64,000 bases of DNA from Rhizobium sp. ARZ01 (GTDB lineage Bacteria; Pseudomonadota; Alphaproteobacteria; Rhizobiales; Rhizobiaceae): NCBI RefSeq assembly GCF_014851675.1, contig NZ_JACVAE010000001.1, positions 434,001-498,000 of the forward strand, given 5' to 3'. Shown in pieces: positions 52,348 to 63,108 of the stretch (its first letter is position 1; each line of letters starts with the position of its first letter). Under the pieces are notes generated by a model. It saw only the letters and a list, made by a program, of their open reading frames with translations. It ran no database searches and was not told the origin of the DNA. Position numbers and translations under genes: made by a program.

Positions 52348-53223
52348 TTAGGCTGACAGTTTCAGACCAATGCCCCAAGGGTCGATCAGCGAAATACCGG
52401 CGCCGTTCCTGGTGGTCGCGATCTCCAGTTCGTCGAGCTTGGCCACCGCCTTTTCGAGCCGGTCGGCATCGCTGAAGCGTATCGTGTAGTCGGAAAGTCC
52501 GGTCATGTGAGCCTCGCGCTTGGGTGCCCCGCGCGAATTCCAGACATTCGCGCCGATGTGGTGATGATACTTGCCTGAGGCGAAGAAGCTTGCGCCGGGA
52601 TAGCGCGCCATCAGATCAAGACCCAGCACGTCGCGGAAGAAGGCGTCGGCCTGCGGGATGTCCGTGACCTGCAAATGGATGTGACCCATCGCCGAATCCT
52701 CCGGCAGCCCCGTCCAGTTGTCCTTTGGCGCTTCGTCATAGAGCTTTTGCAGGTCGAGCGGCAGCGTCGCCATCTCCACCATGCCATCGGCCAGATAGTT
52801 CCACTCCTCGCGTTTGCGGTCGCGATAGACCTCGATGCCGTTGCCTTCCGGATCGTCGAGGTAGATCGCCTCGCTGACGAGGTGATCGGACGCGCCGGTC
52901 AGCCGGACCACGCTATGGGCGGCATGCGCCAGCCATCGCGACAACTCCCTGCGGGTGGGTACGAGGAAGGCGTTGTGAAACAGCCCGGGCGTCCGTCGCG
53001 ACGCGCGGACAGCGTTCCCATCGGTCGTCAGCGTCAGCAGTGGGCGCCCACCGGTTCCCAGCGTGTGGCCCGAAGCGCTTTTTTCCAGCACGGAAAGCCC
53101 CATCACCTTTTGGTACCAGTCGGATGTCAGCGGCAGATCGACGACGACGAGGTGTGAGTGATCGACATGCGCGGGCATGTTGACGGCATGATCGGGCGAG
53201 GAAAGCGCTGTGGCTTCGGACAT
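52348..53223 (-). CDS. VOC family (glyoxalase/extradiol dioxygenase-like) protein
   Basis: The protein of about 291 residues has two vicinal-oxygen-chelate halves. The first carries HLVVVDLPLTSDWYQKVMGL and DDPEGNGIEVYRDR, the second HIHLQVTDIPQADAFFRDVLG and HHHIGANVWNSRG, ending SLIDPWGIGLKLSA. The pattern matches CatE-like catechol dioxygenase relatives. The start at 53223 has GGAGGTTCTC upstream. Confidence 0.9.
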   Translation of the reverse strand: MSEATALSSPDHAVNMPAHVDHSHLVVVDLPLTSDWYQKVMGLSVLEKSASGHTLGTGGRPLLTLTTDGNAVRASRRTPGLFHNAFLVPTRRELSRWLAHAAHSVVRLTGASDHLVSEAIYLDDPEGNGIEVYRDRKREEWNYLADGMVEMATLPLDLQKLYDEAPKDNWTGLPEDSAMGHIHLQVTDIPQADAFFRDVLGLDLMARYPGASFFASGKYHHHIGANVWNSRGAPKREAHMTGLSDYTIRFSDADRLEKAVAKLDELEIATTRNGAGISLIDPWGIGLKLSA

Positions 53224-53567
53224 TGAGAACCTCCAATTCAAGTTCCGACGTGTCGCGCCGCGTCCGGCTGTCAAGGTTGCGGGGCGAATGCCGGTTCGGT
53301 TTCGACGAAACCGTTGTTGGCAAGGAATATGGCCGAGCGTCACCGTTCAGAAAAGATGGCGATTTGGCGAAATTTCGTCAATGCAGCGTTGACGATGCGG
53401 CGGGCAATTCGAGCGGTTTCGCTTTCGTGGGCGTTGGTGCAACCTTTCGTTACTGTCATTGCGGCGCTACCACATAGATTTGTCTTGATCCTTGTCAATG
53501 CGGCGCGCAGTCTCGGCAGACAACGTAGCTTCATCTTCATGGGGTGAAGCTGAAGAAGGAGCCGGGC

Positions 53568-53978
53568 ATGTATAACAAGATCATTGTTCCCGTTGCCATG
53601 GACCAACTGGAGCGAGGCGAGCAGATCATTCGCAGGGCAGTCGGCTTGCTAGCCGAGGGCGGCGAAATCGTTCTCGTCCATGTGATCGAAGTCGCGACGG
53701 GTTATCTTTCGATCGAGTTCCCGGCCGCCCTGGTCGAGATGGAGATTCAGCAGGCTGAAGAGCGACTTGGCCGGATGCGGCAGGATCTTGGCATCTCCGC
53801 CGTGATCGACATTCGCTATGGCGGCAGCGCGCGCCAGATCATCGCCGCCGCCCAGGAACACAAGGCCGACCTGATCATTCTTGCTTCGCACCGTCCAGGG
53901 CTGGCAAACTACCTGTTGGGTGCGACGGCAGAACGGGTCGTGCGTCACTCGCCGATTTCCGTACTCGTCGATCGCTAG
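53568..53978 (+). CDS. Universal stress protein (UspA family)
   Basis: The 136-residue protein has the Usp fold: MYNKIIVPVAMDQLERGEQ, VLVHVIEV, GGSARQIIAAAQEHKADLIILASH and the late GATAERVVRHSPISVLV with the G-x-x-x-x-x-x-V ATP-loop-type pattern. It should be a stress-induced cytoplasmic protein, probably nucleotide binding. GAAGGAG precedes the ATG at 53568. Confidence 0.93.
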   Translation: MYNKIIVPVAMDQLERGEQIIRRAVGLLAEGGEIVLVHVIEVATGYLSIEFPAALVEMEIQQAEERLGRMRQDLGISAVIDIRYGGSARQIIAAAQEHKADLIILASHRPGLANYLLGATAERVVRHSPISVLVDR

Positions 53979-54102
53979 CGCATTCCCTCGAAGATCGGGC
54001 CGGTTTTCGCACCGGACTGTCTGCAGGTTCAAATTAGGTCGAGCGCCGGGCATTGGGACGGGCGGCGCAGCAGGGGCAGGAATACTCAAGAAAGGAAAAT
54101 CC

Positions 54103-54423
54103 ATGCTGGATACCGCACTATTCAAGGACAGGCTTCTCGGCCGCAAGCATGAACTCTACCGCCGCCTGCACAAGATCGAGGGCGACCTGGAGGCTACGCC
54201 CAATCCCGACGCCGAAGAGCGGGCGACCGAGCGGGAAAACGACGAGGTGCTGGAGGAACTCGGCAACACTGGCTTGGACGAGCTGGCGGCGATCGATGCC
54301 GCGCTCGATCGCATTGAAGCCGGAACGTTCGGCATCTGTGCCAAGTGCGGAAATCCGATCTCGCCCAAGCGGCTCGAGGCCGTTCCCCAGGCGGCGCTCT
54401 GCGAGGAATGCATCAAGAGATAG
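54103..54423 (+). CDS. TraR/DksA-type zinc-finger protein
   Basis: The 106-residue protein has a helical N-terminus and a C-terminal four-cysteine zinc finger: C79 and C82 in FGICAKCGNP, C100 and C103 in CEECIKR. It is like the short DksA relatives found in many Proteobacteria that modify RNA polymerase output. It lacks the longer coiled coil of true DksA. AAAGGAAA lies before the start. It follows a Usp gene by 124 bases on the same strand. Confidence 0.9.
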   Translation: MLDTALFKDRLLGRKHELYRRLHKIEGDLEATPNPDAEERATERENDEVLEELGNTGLDELAAIDAALDRIEAGTFGICAKCGNPISPKRLEAVPQAALCEECIKR

Positions 54424-54728
54424 GATGCTCAGCTGTAGGCCGGATATGTCCGCGGGCTGGAGTGCGGTTTCAAAGCGTCGGAGCGTTGCAATTGCGCGGC
54501 GCTCCGAACCATTACAGCCGTTACCAAAAGTGAAGCCAGTTCCGGCACTTGGCCTGACGTAGGCCTTGAAGATGACGCCTGCTATTGGCACCATTAATTC
54601 CTCCGCAAGGCCACGGGGCGCTCCCGGACGGGAAGGGAGTGGGGCATGCATGGCGCCGATGGTCCCGACCTGCCGGACGCGCCTCCGAAGTCTGAGCGTG
54701 CACACATGTATAGCGTGGAACGGGTCGC

Positions 54729-55379
54729 ATGGAACTCGAAGGTTTCAGATGGCAGTACGATCGCCATGAACTGATTGCCGATGGCATCGTTCATGGCGTC
54801 GGCGTCGTGCTTGCCCTGGTTGGCGTGACGGCATTGCTGTTCTACGCCACGGTGTGGGCCTCCAGTGGTCAGCTTGCCGCCGCGTGGATCTACGGCGTCG
54901 GGCTTGTCCTTTCGCTCGGCATCTCCTTTGCCTACAACCTCTGGCCTGTCTCGAAGGTCAAATGGTACTTGCGCCGGTTTGACCACTCGGCGATTTTCGT
55001 CCTGATTGCCGCAACCTATACGCCCTTCCTCCAGCGGGGCTGGGACGACCCCCTGCTGCTAGGCATGCTCGTCGCCGTCTGGTGCATCGCGGCGGCGGGG
55101 ATAGCGCTAAAATTCCTCCGCCCGGGGCGCTACGACCGGCTGGCAATCCTGCTTTATCTCGCCATGGGCTGGAGCGGCGTATTTGCCGCCGAATCCTTAT
55201 ACGAAACCCTTCCGGGCTCGACAATGGTGCTGATCCTGATCGGCGGGCTGCTCTATTCGACCGGCGTGATCTTCTTCGTCTGGCAGAACCTGCGATTCCA
55301 GAACGCGATCTGGCACGGCTTTGTCGTCGCTGCGGCCGCCGTCCACTATTCCGCCGTCGTCACTTGCATGAGTGCCTGA
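54729..55379 (+). CDS. Hemolysin III/PAQR-type membrane protein
   Basis: The 216-residue protein has seven membrane segments and the family's metal-site residues: ELIADGIVHGVGVVLAL, RRFDHSAIFVLIAATYTPF and the late WHGFVVAAAAVHYSAV. The Hly-III branch of the PAQR family is found in most bacteria; TrhA in E. coli influences membrane energetics. The direct activity is unproven. There is no clear ribosome site, but the first ATG fits the domain. Confidence 0.9.
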   Translation: MELEGFRWQYDRHELIADGIVHGVGVVLALVGVTALLFYATVWASSGQLAAAWIYGVGLVLSLGISFAYNLWPVSKVKWYLRRFDHSAIFVLIAATYTPFLQRGWDDPLLLGMLVAVWCIAAAGIALKFLRPGRYDRLAILLYLAMGWSGVFAAESLYETLPGSTMVLILIGGLLYSTGVIFFVWQNLRFQNAIWHGFVVAAAAVHYSAVVTCMSA

Positions 55380-55467
55380 TGGGCGTCGCCCCGTTAGCAG
55401 CGGTTGGTTTGGCTTGCCGACAAAAACCACTTAAGTAGACGTGAATCAGCGATAACGGACAGGGAAT

Positions 55468-55983
55468 ATGGAGCAAGCGACACTCATCCGCGATGCCCGC
55501 GAAGACGATATGGCTGCGGTTATGGAGATCTATAACGACGCCGTCGCAAACACGACCGCGATCTGGAACGACACGCTGGTCGACCTCGACAACCGCCTCG
55601 AATGGTTTCGCGGCCGGCGTGAACGCGGTTTTCCCGTTGTCGTTGCCGAACTGGACGGCAAGGTGGTCGGCTATGCTTCCTATGGAGACTGGCGCGCCTT
55701 CGACGGCTATCGCCACACCGCCGAGCACTCGATCTACGTGCACAAGGATGCACGCGGCAACGGCATCGGCCGGCTACTGCTCGGAAACCTGATCGACCGC
55801 GCCCGATCCTCCGGCATCCATGTGCTGATTGCCGGCATCGAGTCCGAGAACGAGGCCTCGATCCGTCTGCACGAGGGCTTCGGGTTTCGCGCCGTCGGCC
55901 GGTTCAAGGAAGTCGGCACGAAGTTCGGCCGGTGGCTGGACCTGACGTGCATGGAACTATGCCTGCAGCGCCCAAATCAGTGA
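55468..55983 (+). CDS. GNAT acetyltransferase, phosphinothricin N-acetyltransferase type
   Basis: The 171-residue protein has the Pat-like layout: IRDAREDDMAAVMEIYNDAV, WFRGRRERGFPVVVAE, HSIYVHKDARGNGIGRLLL (acetyl-CoA loop) and IAGIESENEASIRLHEGFGF. Chromosomal relatives acetylate methionine sulfone or sulfoximine and phosphinothricin-like compounds. Presence in soil bacteria is usual and does not imply a cloned marker. Confidence 0.9.
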   Translation: MEQATLIRDAREDDMAAVMEIYNDAVANTTAIWNDTLVDLDNRLEWFRGRRERGFPVVVAELDGKVVGYASYGDWRAFDGYRHTAEHSIYVHKDARGNGIGRLLLGNLIDRARSSGIHVLIAGIESENEASIRLHEGFGFRAVGRFKEVGTKFGRWLDLTCMELCLQRPNQ

Positions 55984-56084
55984 ACGGAAAATGGGGGAAT
56001 ACGCGCACGTTACGTCAGGCGGTCGGGATCAGTTTCCGAGGCTGATTGCGCAAGTCGCTGATTGTTTGCCGGTTTCTCCTGCCG

Positions 56085-56492
56085 TCATTCCTCCGCGAAG
56101 GTCAGCGCCACGCCGTTCATGCAATAGCGCAAACCGGTGGGCGGTGGGCCGTCGGGGAAGACATGTCCGAGATGGGCGTCGCAATCGGCGCAGCGGATCT
56201 CGACCCGGTTCATGCCGTAGGACAGGTCGCGGTGGTTTGTGACCGCATGCGGATCGATCGGCTGGGTGAAGCTCGGCCAGCCTGTCCCCGAGTTGAATTT
56301 TGCCTGCGAACTGTAGAGCGGCCGATCGCAGCAGACGCAGTGATAGGTGCCGGTCTTAGAGCTGTCGAAGTCGGGGCTGGAGAAGGCCCGTTCCGTTCCG
56401 TGCTGCCGGGTGATCCGGTATTGCTCCGGTGTCAACAACTGGCGCCACTCCTCGTCCGTCTTGAAAACTTTCAGGTTGGAAACGTCGCTCAT
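56085..56492 (-). CDS. msrB: Peptide-methionine (R)-S-oxide reductase MsrB
   Basis: The 135-residue protein has the catalytic cysteine C124 ([11 protein letters not shown]) and two zinc CxxC pairs (C52/C55 and C101/C104). It reduces the R-epimer of methionine sulfoxide in oxidised proteins, using thioredoxin. The start at 56492 is supported by AAGGAGG 7 bases upstream. The family GTGWPSF and HLGHVF segments are intact. Confidence 0.96.
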   Translation of the reverse strand: MSDVSNLKVFKTDEEWRQLLTPEQYRITRQHGTERAFSSPDFDSSKTGTYHCVCCDRPLYSSQAKFNSGTGWPSFTQPIDPHAVTNHRDLSYGMNRVEIRCADCDAHLGHVFPDGPPPTGLRYCMNGVALTFAEE

Positions 56493-56798
56493 GGGGTCCT
56501 CCTTAGCCATGCATGTAGGAGTAGGGCAGGGGGAATGCAATCGAGGGGGCACATTGTCGGCCTGCGCCCTATCTCCCGCGTGAGACCACGGTCACGGTCG
56601 GGTTCGTGTTCGATGCATTTTGCCGCTGGCAACGACGGTGGAGCATCTGGCGTGGCAGAGACGGGGCATTGCTTTCCTTCGTGCTTGCACGGGGAAAAGC
56701 AACAATATTGCGTTTTAAAGGTGGCGATTTCGGCCATACCACCTTAGAACGTCCTCACGGACGAACACGGAGAACCGTGCAGACGCGCAGGAGAGGGC
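56493..56798. other. Region upstream of the mrp operon
   Basis: No gene is recognised. It must carry the mrp operon promoter. A TTGCAC hexamer (56685-56690) in a TTCGTGC context is a possible -35, but I could not place a convincing -10. Confidence 0.35.
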
Positions 56799-59147
56799 AT
56801 GCAACCAGACACCATGGCATTGACGTTTGTCGCCTTCTGTCTGCCTTTCCTCGGGTCGCTTGCAGCCCCCTTGCTCACCCGTCTTCTTGGCCATCGGGCC
56901 GCCTGGCCGCTCGCGCTTTTTCCGGCTGCGATCTTCTGGCATTTCGCCCGCTTCCTTCCAGAGGTCTCGCGCGGCGAAATCGTTACCGGCGGCTACAACT
57001 GGGTGCCGTCCTACAATGTCAGCTTCTCCTGGCTGATCGACGGCCTGTCGCTGACCTTCCTGCTGTTGATTTCCGGCATAGGCACGCTGATCGTCCTCTA
57101 TTCCGGCGGCTATCTTAAGGGGCATCCGCATCAGGGGCGCTTTTTCTCCTTCATCCTGATGTTCATGGGCGCAATGCTGGGGTTGGTGGCTTCCGACAGC
57201 TTCCTGATGCTGTTCGTGTTCTGGGAACTGACCTCGATCACGTCGTTCCTGCTGATCGGCTTCGATCATGCGCGCGAGGCCTCGCGTCGCGCCGCCTTGC
57301 AGGCGCTAGTAGTGACAGGCGGCGGCGGCTTGTTCCTGCTTGCGGGCCTGCTCGTAATCTGGAATGTCACCGGCGTTACGCAGCTTTCACTGCTTCTGTC
57401 CTATGGCGAGGAAGTGCGCGCGAGCCCGTTCTATCTGGCGATCCTCGTGCTCGTGCTCGGCGGCGCCTTCACCAAGTCCGCCCAGTTCCCCTTCCATTTC
57501 TGGCTGCCGAACGCGATGGAGGCGCCGACGCCCGTCTCCGCCTACTTGCACTCGGCGACCATGGTGAAAGCGGGCGTCTACCTGCTGATGCGGCTTAATC
57601 CGGTTCTCGGTGGAACGGCGCAGTGGGAGACGATCCTTCCGGCCTTCGGCGGGCTGACGCTGCTTGTCGGTGCCGTGCTGGCAATCCGCCAGACGGACCT
57701 GAAGCTGATGCTCGCCTACACCACCGTTTCCTCGCTCGGCCTGCTGGTCCTGCTGACCGGCTTCGGCTCCGAGCATGCGGCGGCCGCGGCCGCGCTCTAT
57801 CTGGTGGCGCACTCGCTCTTCAAGGGCGCGCTCTTCATGGTGGCCGGCCTCATCGACCATGAGACCGGCACGCGGCACATCACCCGCCTCGGCGGTCTGG
57901 CACGCGCCATGCCGATCACCTTCGCCGCCGCCGTGCTGGCCGCACTATCGATGGGCGGTCTGCCGCCCTTCTTCGGCTTTCTCGGCAAGGAGGAAGTCTA
58001 CACCGCTCTCGGCGGGGCCAATCTTCGAGCAATCGTGTTTACGCTGGCAGCGGTGGTCGGCAATGCGCTGATGTTCGCCGTCGCCTTCGCTATCGCGCTG
58101 AAACCGTTTCTCGGCGCAAAGGTCGAAACCCCGAAGACGGCGCACGAGGGGCCGCTGCTCCTGTGGCTCGGCCCGGTCATTCTCGCCGTTGGCGGCCTCG
58201 CCGCCGGGCTATTCTCCTCCGTCGTTCACCCGCTGGTTTCCTCACCACTTGCCAGCGCGATTGCCGGCAAGCCCGAGACGGTGACGATTTCGGCGGTGCC
58301 GCATGCCAGCGCCGCACTCCTGCTGTCGGCGGTGACGATCGCGCTCGGCATCGGCGTGCTTCTGGTGCTTGACCGTGCGCGGGCCGCCGCCGACCGGCTA
58401 GTGGAGGACATCGGCTGGGGGCCGGATCGCGGCTTCGACCAGTTCATGACCGGGCTGGTGCGTTTCGCCCACCGCCTGTCGCGCCTGCTGCAGCCGGGGC
58501 GGATGGAGGTCTACCTGACGGCGACCTTCGTCGTGGTGGCGCTGGCGCTGCTCCTGCCGCTCGCCTGGTACGACGAGTGGCCGCAACTGCCGATCTGGCC
58601 GGCGGATGCCCAATTCCATGAGCTTGCGGTGATGGCACTGGCGCTGGCCGGGGTCGCCGGCGTGCTGACGGCGCAAAACCGCCTCAACGCGATCCTCGCC
58701 CTCGGCATCCAGGGGTTTTCCGTGGCGCTGTTGTTCCTGCTCTTCGGTGCGCCTGACCTGTCGTTCACCCAGTTCATGGTCGAGACGCTGTCCGTGGTGA
58801 TCCTGGCGCTGGTCATGACACGGCTGCACCTGCAACCGCGCGATGCCCGCCCGCTGGCGCAGAGGATTCCCGATGCCACGATCGCGATCGCCTGCGGGCT
58901 CGGCTTCTCGCTCTATCTGCTGCGCGTGACGCAAGAGCGTTTCGATCCGGTCCTGACCGATTTCTTCAATCTGTACTCCAAGGCGATCGCGCACGGCGCC
59001 AACGTCGTCAACGTGATCATCGTCGATTTCCGCGGTACGGATACGCTCGGCGAAATCGCCGTCGTCATGACGACGGGGCTTGCAATTCTTTCGCTGATCC
59101 GCATCCGCAAGCCGGCGCCCGAACCTGCGAAGGAGACGCGCCGATGA
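56799..59147 (+). CDS. mrpA: Mrp-type Na+/H+ antiporter subunit A
   Basis: The 782-residue membrane protein has about 18-20 hydrophobic segments. The first part is a proton-translocating antiporter module like complex I NuoL, with [32 protein letters not shown] and a central [17 protein letters not shown]. The C-terminal part is the DUF4040-type extension with [14 protein letters not shown]. It is the main subunit of the seven-gene Mrp complex, exchanging Na+ or K+ for H+. The length matches standalone MrpA, not the fused MrpAB form. The 3' end overlaps mrpB by 4 bases. Ribosome site GGAGAGG is present. Confidence 0.95.
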   Translation: MQPDTMALTFVAFCLPFLGSLAAPLLTRLLGHRAAWPLALFPAAIFWHFARFLPEVSRGEIVTGGYNWVPSYNVSFSWLIDGLSLTFLLLISGIGTLIVLYSGGYLKGHPHQGRFFSFILMFMGAMLGLVASDSFLMLFVFWELTSITSFLLIGFDHAREASRRAALQALVVTGGGGLFLLAGLLVIWNVTGVTQLSLLLSYGEEVRASPFYLAILVLVLGGAFTKSAQFPFHFWLPNAMEAPTPVSAYLHSATMVKAGVYLLMRLNPVLGGTAQWETILPAFGGLTLLVGAVLAIRQTDLKLMLAYTTVSSLGLLVLLTGFGSEHAAAAAALYLVAHSLFKGALFMVAGLIDHETGTRHITRLGGLARAMPITFAAAVLAALSMGGLPPFFGFLGKEEVYTALGGANLRAIVFTLAAVVGNALMFAVAFAIALKPFLGAKVETPKTAHEGPLLLWLGPVILAVGGLAAGLFSSVVHPLVSSPLASAIAGKPETVTISAVPHASAALLLSAVTIALGIGVLLVLDRARAAADRLVEDIGWGPDRGFDQFMTGLVRFAHRLSRLLQPGRMEVYLTATFVVVALALLLPLAWYDEWPQLPIWPADAQFHELAVMALALAGVAGVLTAQNRLNAILALGIQGFSVALLFLLFGAPDLSFTQFMVETLSVVILALVMTRLHLQPRDARPLAQRIPDATIAIACGLGFSLYLLRVTQERFDPVLTDFFNLYSKAIAHGANVVNVIIVDFRGTDTLGEIAVVMTTGLAILSLIRIRKPAPEPAKETRR

Positions 59148-59560
59148 ACACCGTCATCTTTCGCACGCTCGCCCCATTCCTGACCGCACTGATGCTGCTC
59201 TTTTCGGTATTCGTGCTGCTGCGCGGCCACAATGAGCCTGGCGGCGGCTTCATCGGCGGATTGATCGCTGTCTCGGGGCTTGCGATCTACGGCATCGCGC
59301 GCGGCATCCAGCCGGTGCGCGAGGCGCTTTGGTTCCACCCGCTGACGATCGCCGCCATCGGGCTCGTCCTCGCCTGCATCGCCGGCTTCATCTCGATGTT
59401 GTCAGCCGTGCCGTTCATGACCGGCCTGTGGATCTATCCCACCCTCTTCGGCGTCGAGATCCCGCTTTCGACTGTCATGCTGTTCGATTTCGGCGTCTAT
59501 CTCGTCGTTGTCGGCGCGATCACCTCGATCGCGCTCGCGCTCGAAAGGGACGACATCTGA
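59144..59560 (+). CDS. mrpB: Mrp-type Na+/H+ antiporter subunit B
   Basis: The 138-residue protein has four hydrophobic segments and the MnhB mark [14 protein letters not shown], then a [18 protein letters not shown] stretch. It is needed for complex assembly. The start overlaps mrpA (ATGA) and the stop overlaps mrpC (TGATG), so translation is coupled. Confidence 0.95.
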   Translation: MNTVIFRTLAPFLTALMLLFSVFVLLRGHNEPGGGFIGGLIAVSGLAIYGIARGIQPVREALWFHPLTIAAIGLVLACIAGFISMLSAVPFMTGLWIYPTLFGVEIPLSTVMLFDFGVYLVVVGAITSIALALERDDI

Positions 59561-59937
59561 TGGAAGCGCTGTTTTCGATCCTGATCGGCCTCTTCTTCGC
59601 CGCGGCGGTCTATCTGATGCTGTCGAAGTTCCTCGTGCGCATCCTTCTGGGCGTCGCGATCCTCGGCAATGCCGTGAACCTTCTGCTGTTCACCACCGGG
59701 CGCATCGTCCGCGAGGTACCGCCGATCATTCCGGCCGACCTCGACCGGCAGATGGCGGTGACCGCCAACCCGCTGCCCCAGGCCCTGATCCTGACGGCAA
59801 TCGTCATCTCGTTTTCGTTCTTCGCCTTCCTGCTGGTGCTCTCCTATCGCGCCTTCCAGGACTTGAGGACGGACAATGCCAATGAAATGCGCGTGGCCGA
59901 GCCCGAAGCCGACGGCGCGCCCCCGACCGGATACTAG
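59560..59937 (+). CDS. mrpC: Mrp-type Na+/H+ antiporter subunit C
   Basis: The 125-residue protein resembles complex I NuoK: VRILLGVAILGNAVNLLLF and PLPQALILTAIVISFSFFAFLLVL. It has three membrane segments and a polar C-terminal tail. It overlaps mrpB by one base (TGATG) and is followed by mrpD after 8 bases. Confidence 0.95.
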   Translation: MEALFSILIGLFFAAAVYLMLSKFLVRILLGVAILGNAVNLLLFTTGRIVREVPPIIPADLDRQMAVTANPLPQALILTAIVISFSFFAFLLVLSYRAFQDLRTDNANEMRVAEPEADGAPPTGY

Positions 59938-59945
59938 GACTTCCG

Positions 59946-61496
59946 ATGGCCGCAAGTTCCGCGATCGATCTATCCCAGGCACTCGTCATGTCGTCCGCGC
60001 CGCTGGCCGACTGGCTTGTCGTGCTTCCCGTGGTCTGGTGCCTGGCGAGCGGTGCCGTTCTGTTGATGCTGCGCAAGAATGTGCGCATCCAGCCCTGGCT
60101 TGCCATCGCCGCGCTGCTCGTGCTTTTGGGGCTCGACGGCCTGTTGCTTTGGCACGTCGCGCAAGGTGGCCCTGTCACGATGGTGATGGGGCGTTGGCTG
60201 CCGCCCTTCGGCATTGCTTTCACCGTCGATCTCACCGGCGCGCTCTTTGCCTTCTTCGCCGCGGTGATTGCGCTTGCCGGCGGCGTCTTTGCGGCCGAGG
60301 ACATCGACGCGTCGGGCCGCCGCTATGGCTTCTATCCGTTCCTGATGCTGCTGATGGCCGGGGTGTCCGGGGCGTTTCTGACGGGTGACATCTTCAATCT
60401 CTATGTCTGGTTCGAGGTGTTGCTGATCTCTTCGTTCGGCCTCCTCGTACTCGGATCCGAGCGCAAGCAGATCGACGGTGCGGTCAAGTACGCCTTCCTC
60501 AATCTGATCGCCACGACCCTGTTCCTCATCGCCGTCGGCTATCTCTACGGCCTGTTCGGCACGCTCAACATGGCCGACATCACGGTCAAGGCGGCCGAGC
60601 GGCGCGGCGACCTGCCGTTGATGACCCTTGCCAGCCTCTTCGTGCTCGCCTTCGGCATGAAGGCTGCAGCCTTCCCGGTCAATTTCTGGCTGCCTGCGTC
60701 CTATCACACGCCACGCGTCGTCGTGTCGGCACTGTTCGCCGGCCTTCTGACCAAGGTGGGCATCTATGCGCTCGTCCGCGTCATGGTCATGCTTTTCCCC
60801 GTCGAGCGAGAGGAGTTGAGCTTCATGCTGGCGGCGGCGGCCGCAGCGACCATGATCTTCGGCGCTCTTGGTGCCATCGGCCAGAGCGACATCCGCCGCC
60901 TGCTCGGCTATCTCGTGATTTCGGGTATCGGCGTGATGCTCGCCGGCGTTGCGGTCGGTGGCCCCGGCGGTGTCGGCGGTGCGCTCTTCTATGCACTGCA
61001 TTCCATGGTGGTGATGACGGCGCTCTACATGACGGCTGGCGTCGCCGGCCGGATTGCGGGTAGCTTCGATCTGCATAGGAGCGGTGGCATTTACGGCCGG
61101 ACCGCCTTCTTTTCGGCATTGTCGCTCGTGCTGTTTCTCTCCGTCTCCGGCATGCCGCCATTCTCGGGATTCTGGCCGAAGGTGATGGTGGCGAAGGCCG
61201 CAATCGACATCGGCGCCTGGTGGCTGGCGGGGGCGGTGCTTCTGACCGGGTTCCTCACGATGATTGCCGTTGGCCGCGTCTGGACACTGGCCTACTGGAG
61301 GCCGGCCGAAGCCTCCGCCGTCGCCGATGCAGTGCCGCGGACCAGTGCGCTTGTTCCGCTCTGCTTGCTTGTGCTGGTTACGGTTCTGGTCGGGCTCTTT
61401 CCCGATACGCTGCTGTCGCAGGTCCAGTCGGCCGCAGCACTGCTTCTGGAGCCTTCGGCCTATGTCGGATCCGTCTTCCCGCAAGGAGTGCGCTGA
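59946..61496 (+). CDS. mrpD: Mrp-type Na+/H+ antiporter subunit D
   Basis: The 516-residue protein is the second NuoL/M/N-like antiporter module, with FNLYVWFEVLLISSFGLLVLG, FGMKAAAFPVNFWLPASYHT and SALFAGLLTKVGIYALVRV. It has 13-14 membrane segments. With MrpA it forms the proton path of the complex. The stop overlaps mrpE by one base. Confidence 0.95.
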   Translation: MAASSAIDLSQALVMSSAPLADWLVVLPVVWCLASGAVLLMLRKNVRIQPWLAIAALLVLLGLDGLLLWHVAQGGPVTMVMGRWLPPFGIAFTVDLTGALFAFFAAVIALAGGVFAAEDIDASGRRYGFYPFLMLLMAGVSGAFLTGDIFNLYVWFEVLLISSFGLLVLGSERKQIDGAVKYAFLNLIATTLFLIAVGYLYGLFGTLNMADITVKAAERRGDLPLMTLASLFVLAFGMKAAAFPVNFWLPASYHTPRVVVSALFAGLLTKVGIYALVRVMVMLFPVEREELSFMLAAAAAATMIFGALGAIGQSDIRRLLGYLVISGIGVMLAGVAVGGPGGVGGALFYALHSMVVMTALYMTAGVAGRIAGSFDLHRSGGIYGRTAFFSALSLVLFLSVSGMPPFSGFWPKVMVAKAAIDIGAWWLAGAVLLTGFLTMIAVGRVWTLAYWRPAEASAVADAVPRTSALVPLCLLVLVTVLVGLFPDTLLSQVQSAAALLLEPSAYVGSVFPQGVR

Positions 61497-61966
61497 TGCT
61501 GTTTTTGATCGCAGTCGTCTTTGCCATTGTCTGGGCCGCGGTGACCGGCAGTCTTTCGCCGCTCAACCTCATCCTTGGCTTTCTGCTTGGACTTTTGGCG
61601 CTCTGGATCATCAGGCGTGATTTCGCCGGCGGCCGCACGGTCTTCCGGCCGTTGAAGCTCCTCTCGCTTGCCATCCTCTTCGTCAAGGAACTGGCAATCT
61701 CCGCCTGGCGCGTCGCCGTGCTCGTCGCAAGGCCGAGGATGGATCTGAAGCCGGGCATCTTCGCCTTTCCGCTGGCAGTGGACCGCGACATCGAAATAAC
61801 CCTCCTTGCCAACCTGATCACGTTGACGCCCGGCACGCTGTCCGTCGACGTCTCCGAGGATCGGCGCTTCCTCTATGTTCATGCCCTCGATTGTTCCGAC
61901 CCGGTCGGAACGAAGCGCGACATCGCCAACGGCTTCGAGCGCAAGATCCTGGAGGCACTCCGCTGA
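61496..61966 (+). CDS. mrpE: Mrp-type Na+/H+ antiporter subunit E
   Basis: The 156-residue protein has two or three N-terminal membrane segments ([21 protein letters not shown] region) and a cytoplasmic domain with KPGIFAFPL and [17 protein letters not shown], the MrpE signature. The ATG overlaps the mrpD stop (TGATG) and the stop overlaps mrpF the same way. Confidence 0.95.
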   Translation: MLFLIAVVFAIVWAAVTGSLSPLNLILGFLLGLLALWIIRRDFAGGRTVFRPLKLLSLAILFVKELAISAWRVAVLVARPRMDLKPGIFAFPLAVDRDIEITLLANLITLTPGTLSVDVSEDRRFLYVHALDCSDPVGTKRDIANGFERKILEALR

Positions 61967-62343
61967 TGAACGCTCAAGCCATCGTCAATGCCGCCTCGGC
62001 CTTCGCGCTGTTTCTCACGTGCATGGCCTTCTTCCTGACGGCCTACCGAGTCATTCGCGGCCCAACGCTGCCGGATCGGATAGTAGCGCTCGACATGCTC
62101 GTGGCGATCGCGATCGGCTTCCTTGCCGTCGTGGCAATCAAGACCGGCTTCAACCTTTATGTCGACATCGCCATCGCGCTCGGCCTGGTCGGCTTTCTCT
62201 CCACCGTCGCCTTTGCGCGCTTTGTGCTTACCCAGGGCAAGCCTGTCGACGAGGCGGACCCGATGGCCGGTTCTACCGACGGCAGGGCGAAATCGGTGCC
62301 CTCAAGGGCCAAGCGGCCGACGAAGAAGGGAAGGGAACGATGA
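61966..62343 (+). CDS. mrpF: Mrp-type Na+/H+ antiporter subunit F
   Basis: The 125-residue protein has three membrane segments and the MrpF segment [20 protein letters not shown]. The C-terminal 30 residues are basic and longer than in many homologues ([17 protein letters not shown]). The start overlaps mrpE (TGATG); the stop overlaps mrpG (ATGA). Confidence 0.94.
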   Translation: MNAQAIVNAASAFALFLTCMAFFLTAYRVIRGPTLPDRIVALDMLVAIAIGFLAVVAIKTGFNLYVDIAIALGLVGFLSTVAFARFVLTQGKPVDEADPMAGSTDGRAKSVPSRAKRPTKKGRER

Positions 62344-62681
62344 TCGAGTTTGTTCTGGCTCTCGTCGTTTCGGCCATGCTGGTCGTCGGTGGCATCTTTA
62401 CCTTCCTGGCGGCTGTCGGCGTCGTGCGCCTGCCGGACGTCTACACCCGCATGCATGCAGCCTCCAAGGCCGGTACGATCGGTTCCGGGCTGATGCTGAT
62501 CGCCGCCGGCCTGCATGCGGGCGACTTTGCCATCTTAGCGCGCGCGTCCGCCGGCTTCGCCTTCTTCATCCTGACCGCCCCGGTTGCGGCGCATCTTGTT
62601 GCAAAAGCGGCACACCAGGCGGGATATCGGCTGTCGCGCCGCGCGGTCTGCGATGAAATGCGTGATCACGCCAAGAAGTGA
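62340..62681 (+). CDS. mrpG: Mrp-type Na+/H+ antiporter subunit G
   Basis: The 113-residue protein has three membrane segments with the MrpG marks [20 protein letters not shown] (after FTFLAAVG) and [15 protein letters not shown]. It is the last gene of the operon, overlapping mrpF by 4 bases. The tail is basic. Confidence 0.95.
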   Translation: MIEFVLALVVSAMLVVGGIFTFLAAVGVVRLPDVYTRMHAASKAGTIGSGLMLIAAGLHAGDFAILARASAGFAFFILTAPVAAHLVAKAAHQAGYRLSRRAVCDEMRDHAKK

Positions 62682-63108
62682 GGAGCGGGCAATTCGTAAC
62701 GAAAACGCCCTATTCACCATTCTTTTTTAGGTTCTCACCCAAATGGGTGATGTACAAGACACGGATTGTGATCTCCAAAATATTATTGGACTTTCCGGGA
62801 AACAATGTTATTCCAATCCAAGTAAAGCTCTTATGTTGATTTTGCTTGCGCGATGAACTCCAGTCTAAGTTGCGGCCATTCTAAGGTGCTCCTTTTCGAA
62901 CGTGGTTGTGGCTAAGATTTGGACGGGTGAGGGGCGCTCCGGTATCGGAAGTAATATTAGCGCGTTATGAAATCTGTCCCCGCGGGGCCGTCCTTTCACG
63001 GATGCGGGCAGGTTGATCCAGCCAAAACAAGGTAAGCTTTGCGCAAAATCGCAGTTTGGTTCCGCTGTCACCGTGTGTGGCAGATGGATCGTCCGACAGG
63101 AGAACACA
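62682..63108. promoter_or_regulatory. A+T-rich leader and promoter region of mucR
   Basis: The region is markedly A+T-rich (62700-62870) compared with its neighbours. It has a 7-bp inverted repeat, TCACCCA (62735-62741) and TGGGTGA (62744-62750), with a 2-base centre next to a T-tract. MucR proteins bind A+T-rich DNA and repress their own gene, so this is the probable autoregulatory region. Confidence 0.5.

Noticed and set aside
55468..55983. An engineered herbicide-resistance marker
   Set aside because: The gene has the base composition of its neighbours, natural flanks and the sequence of ordinary chromosomal GNAT relatives.
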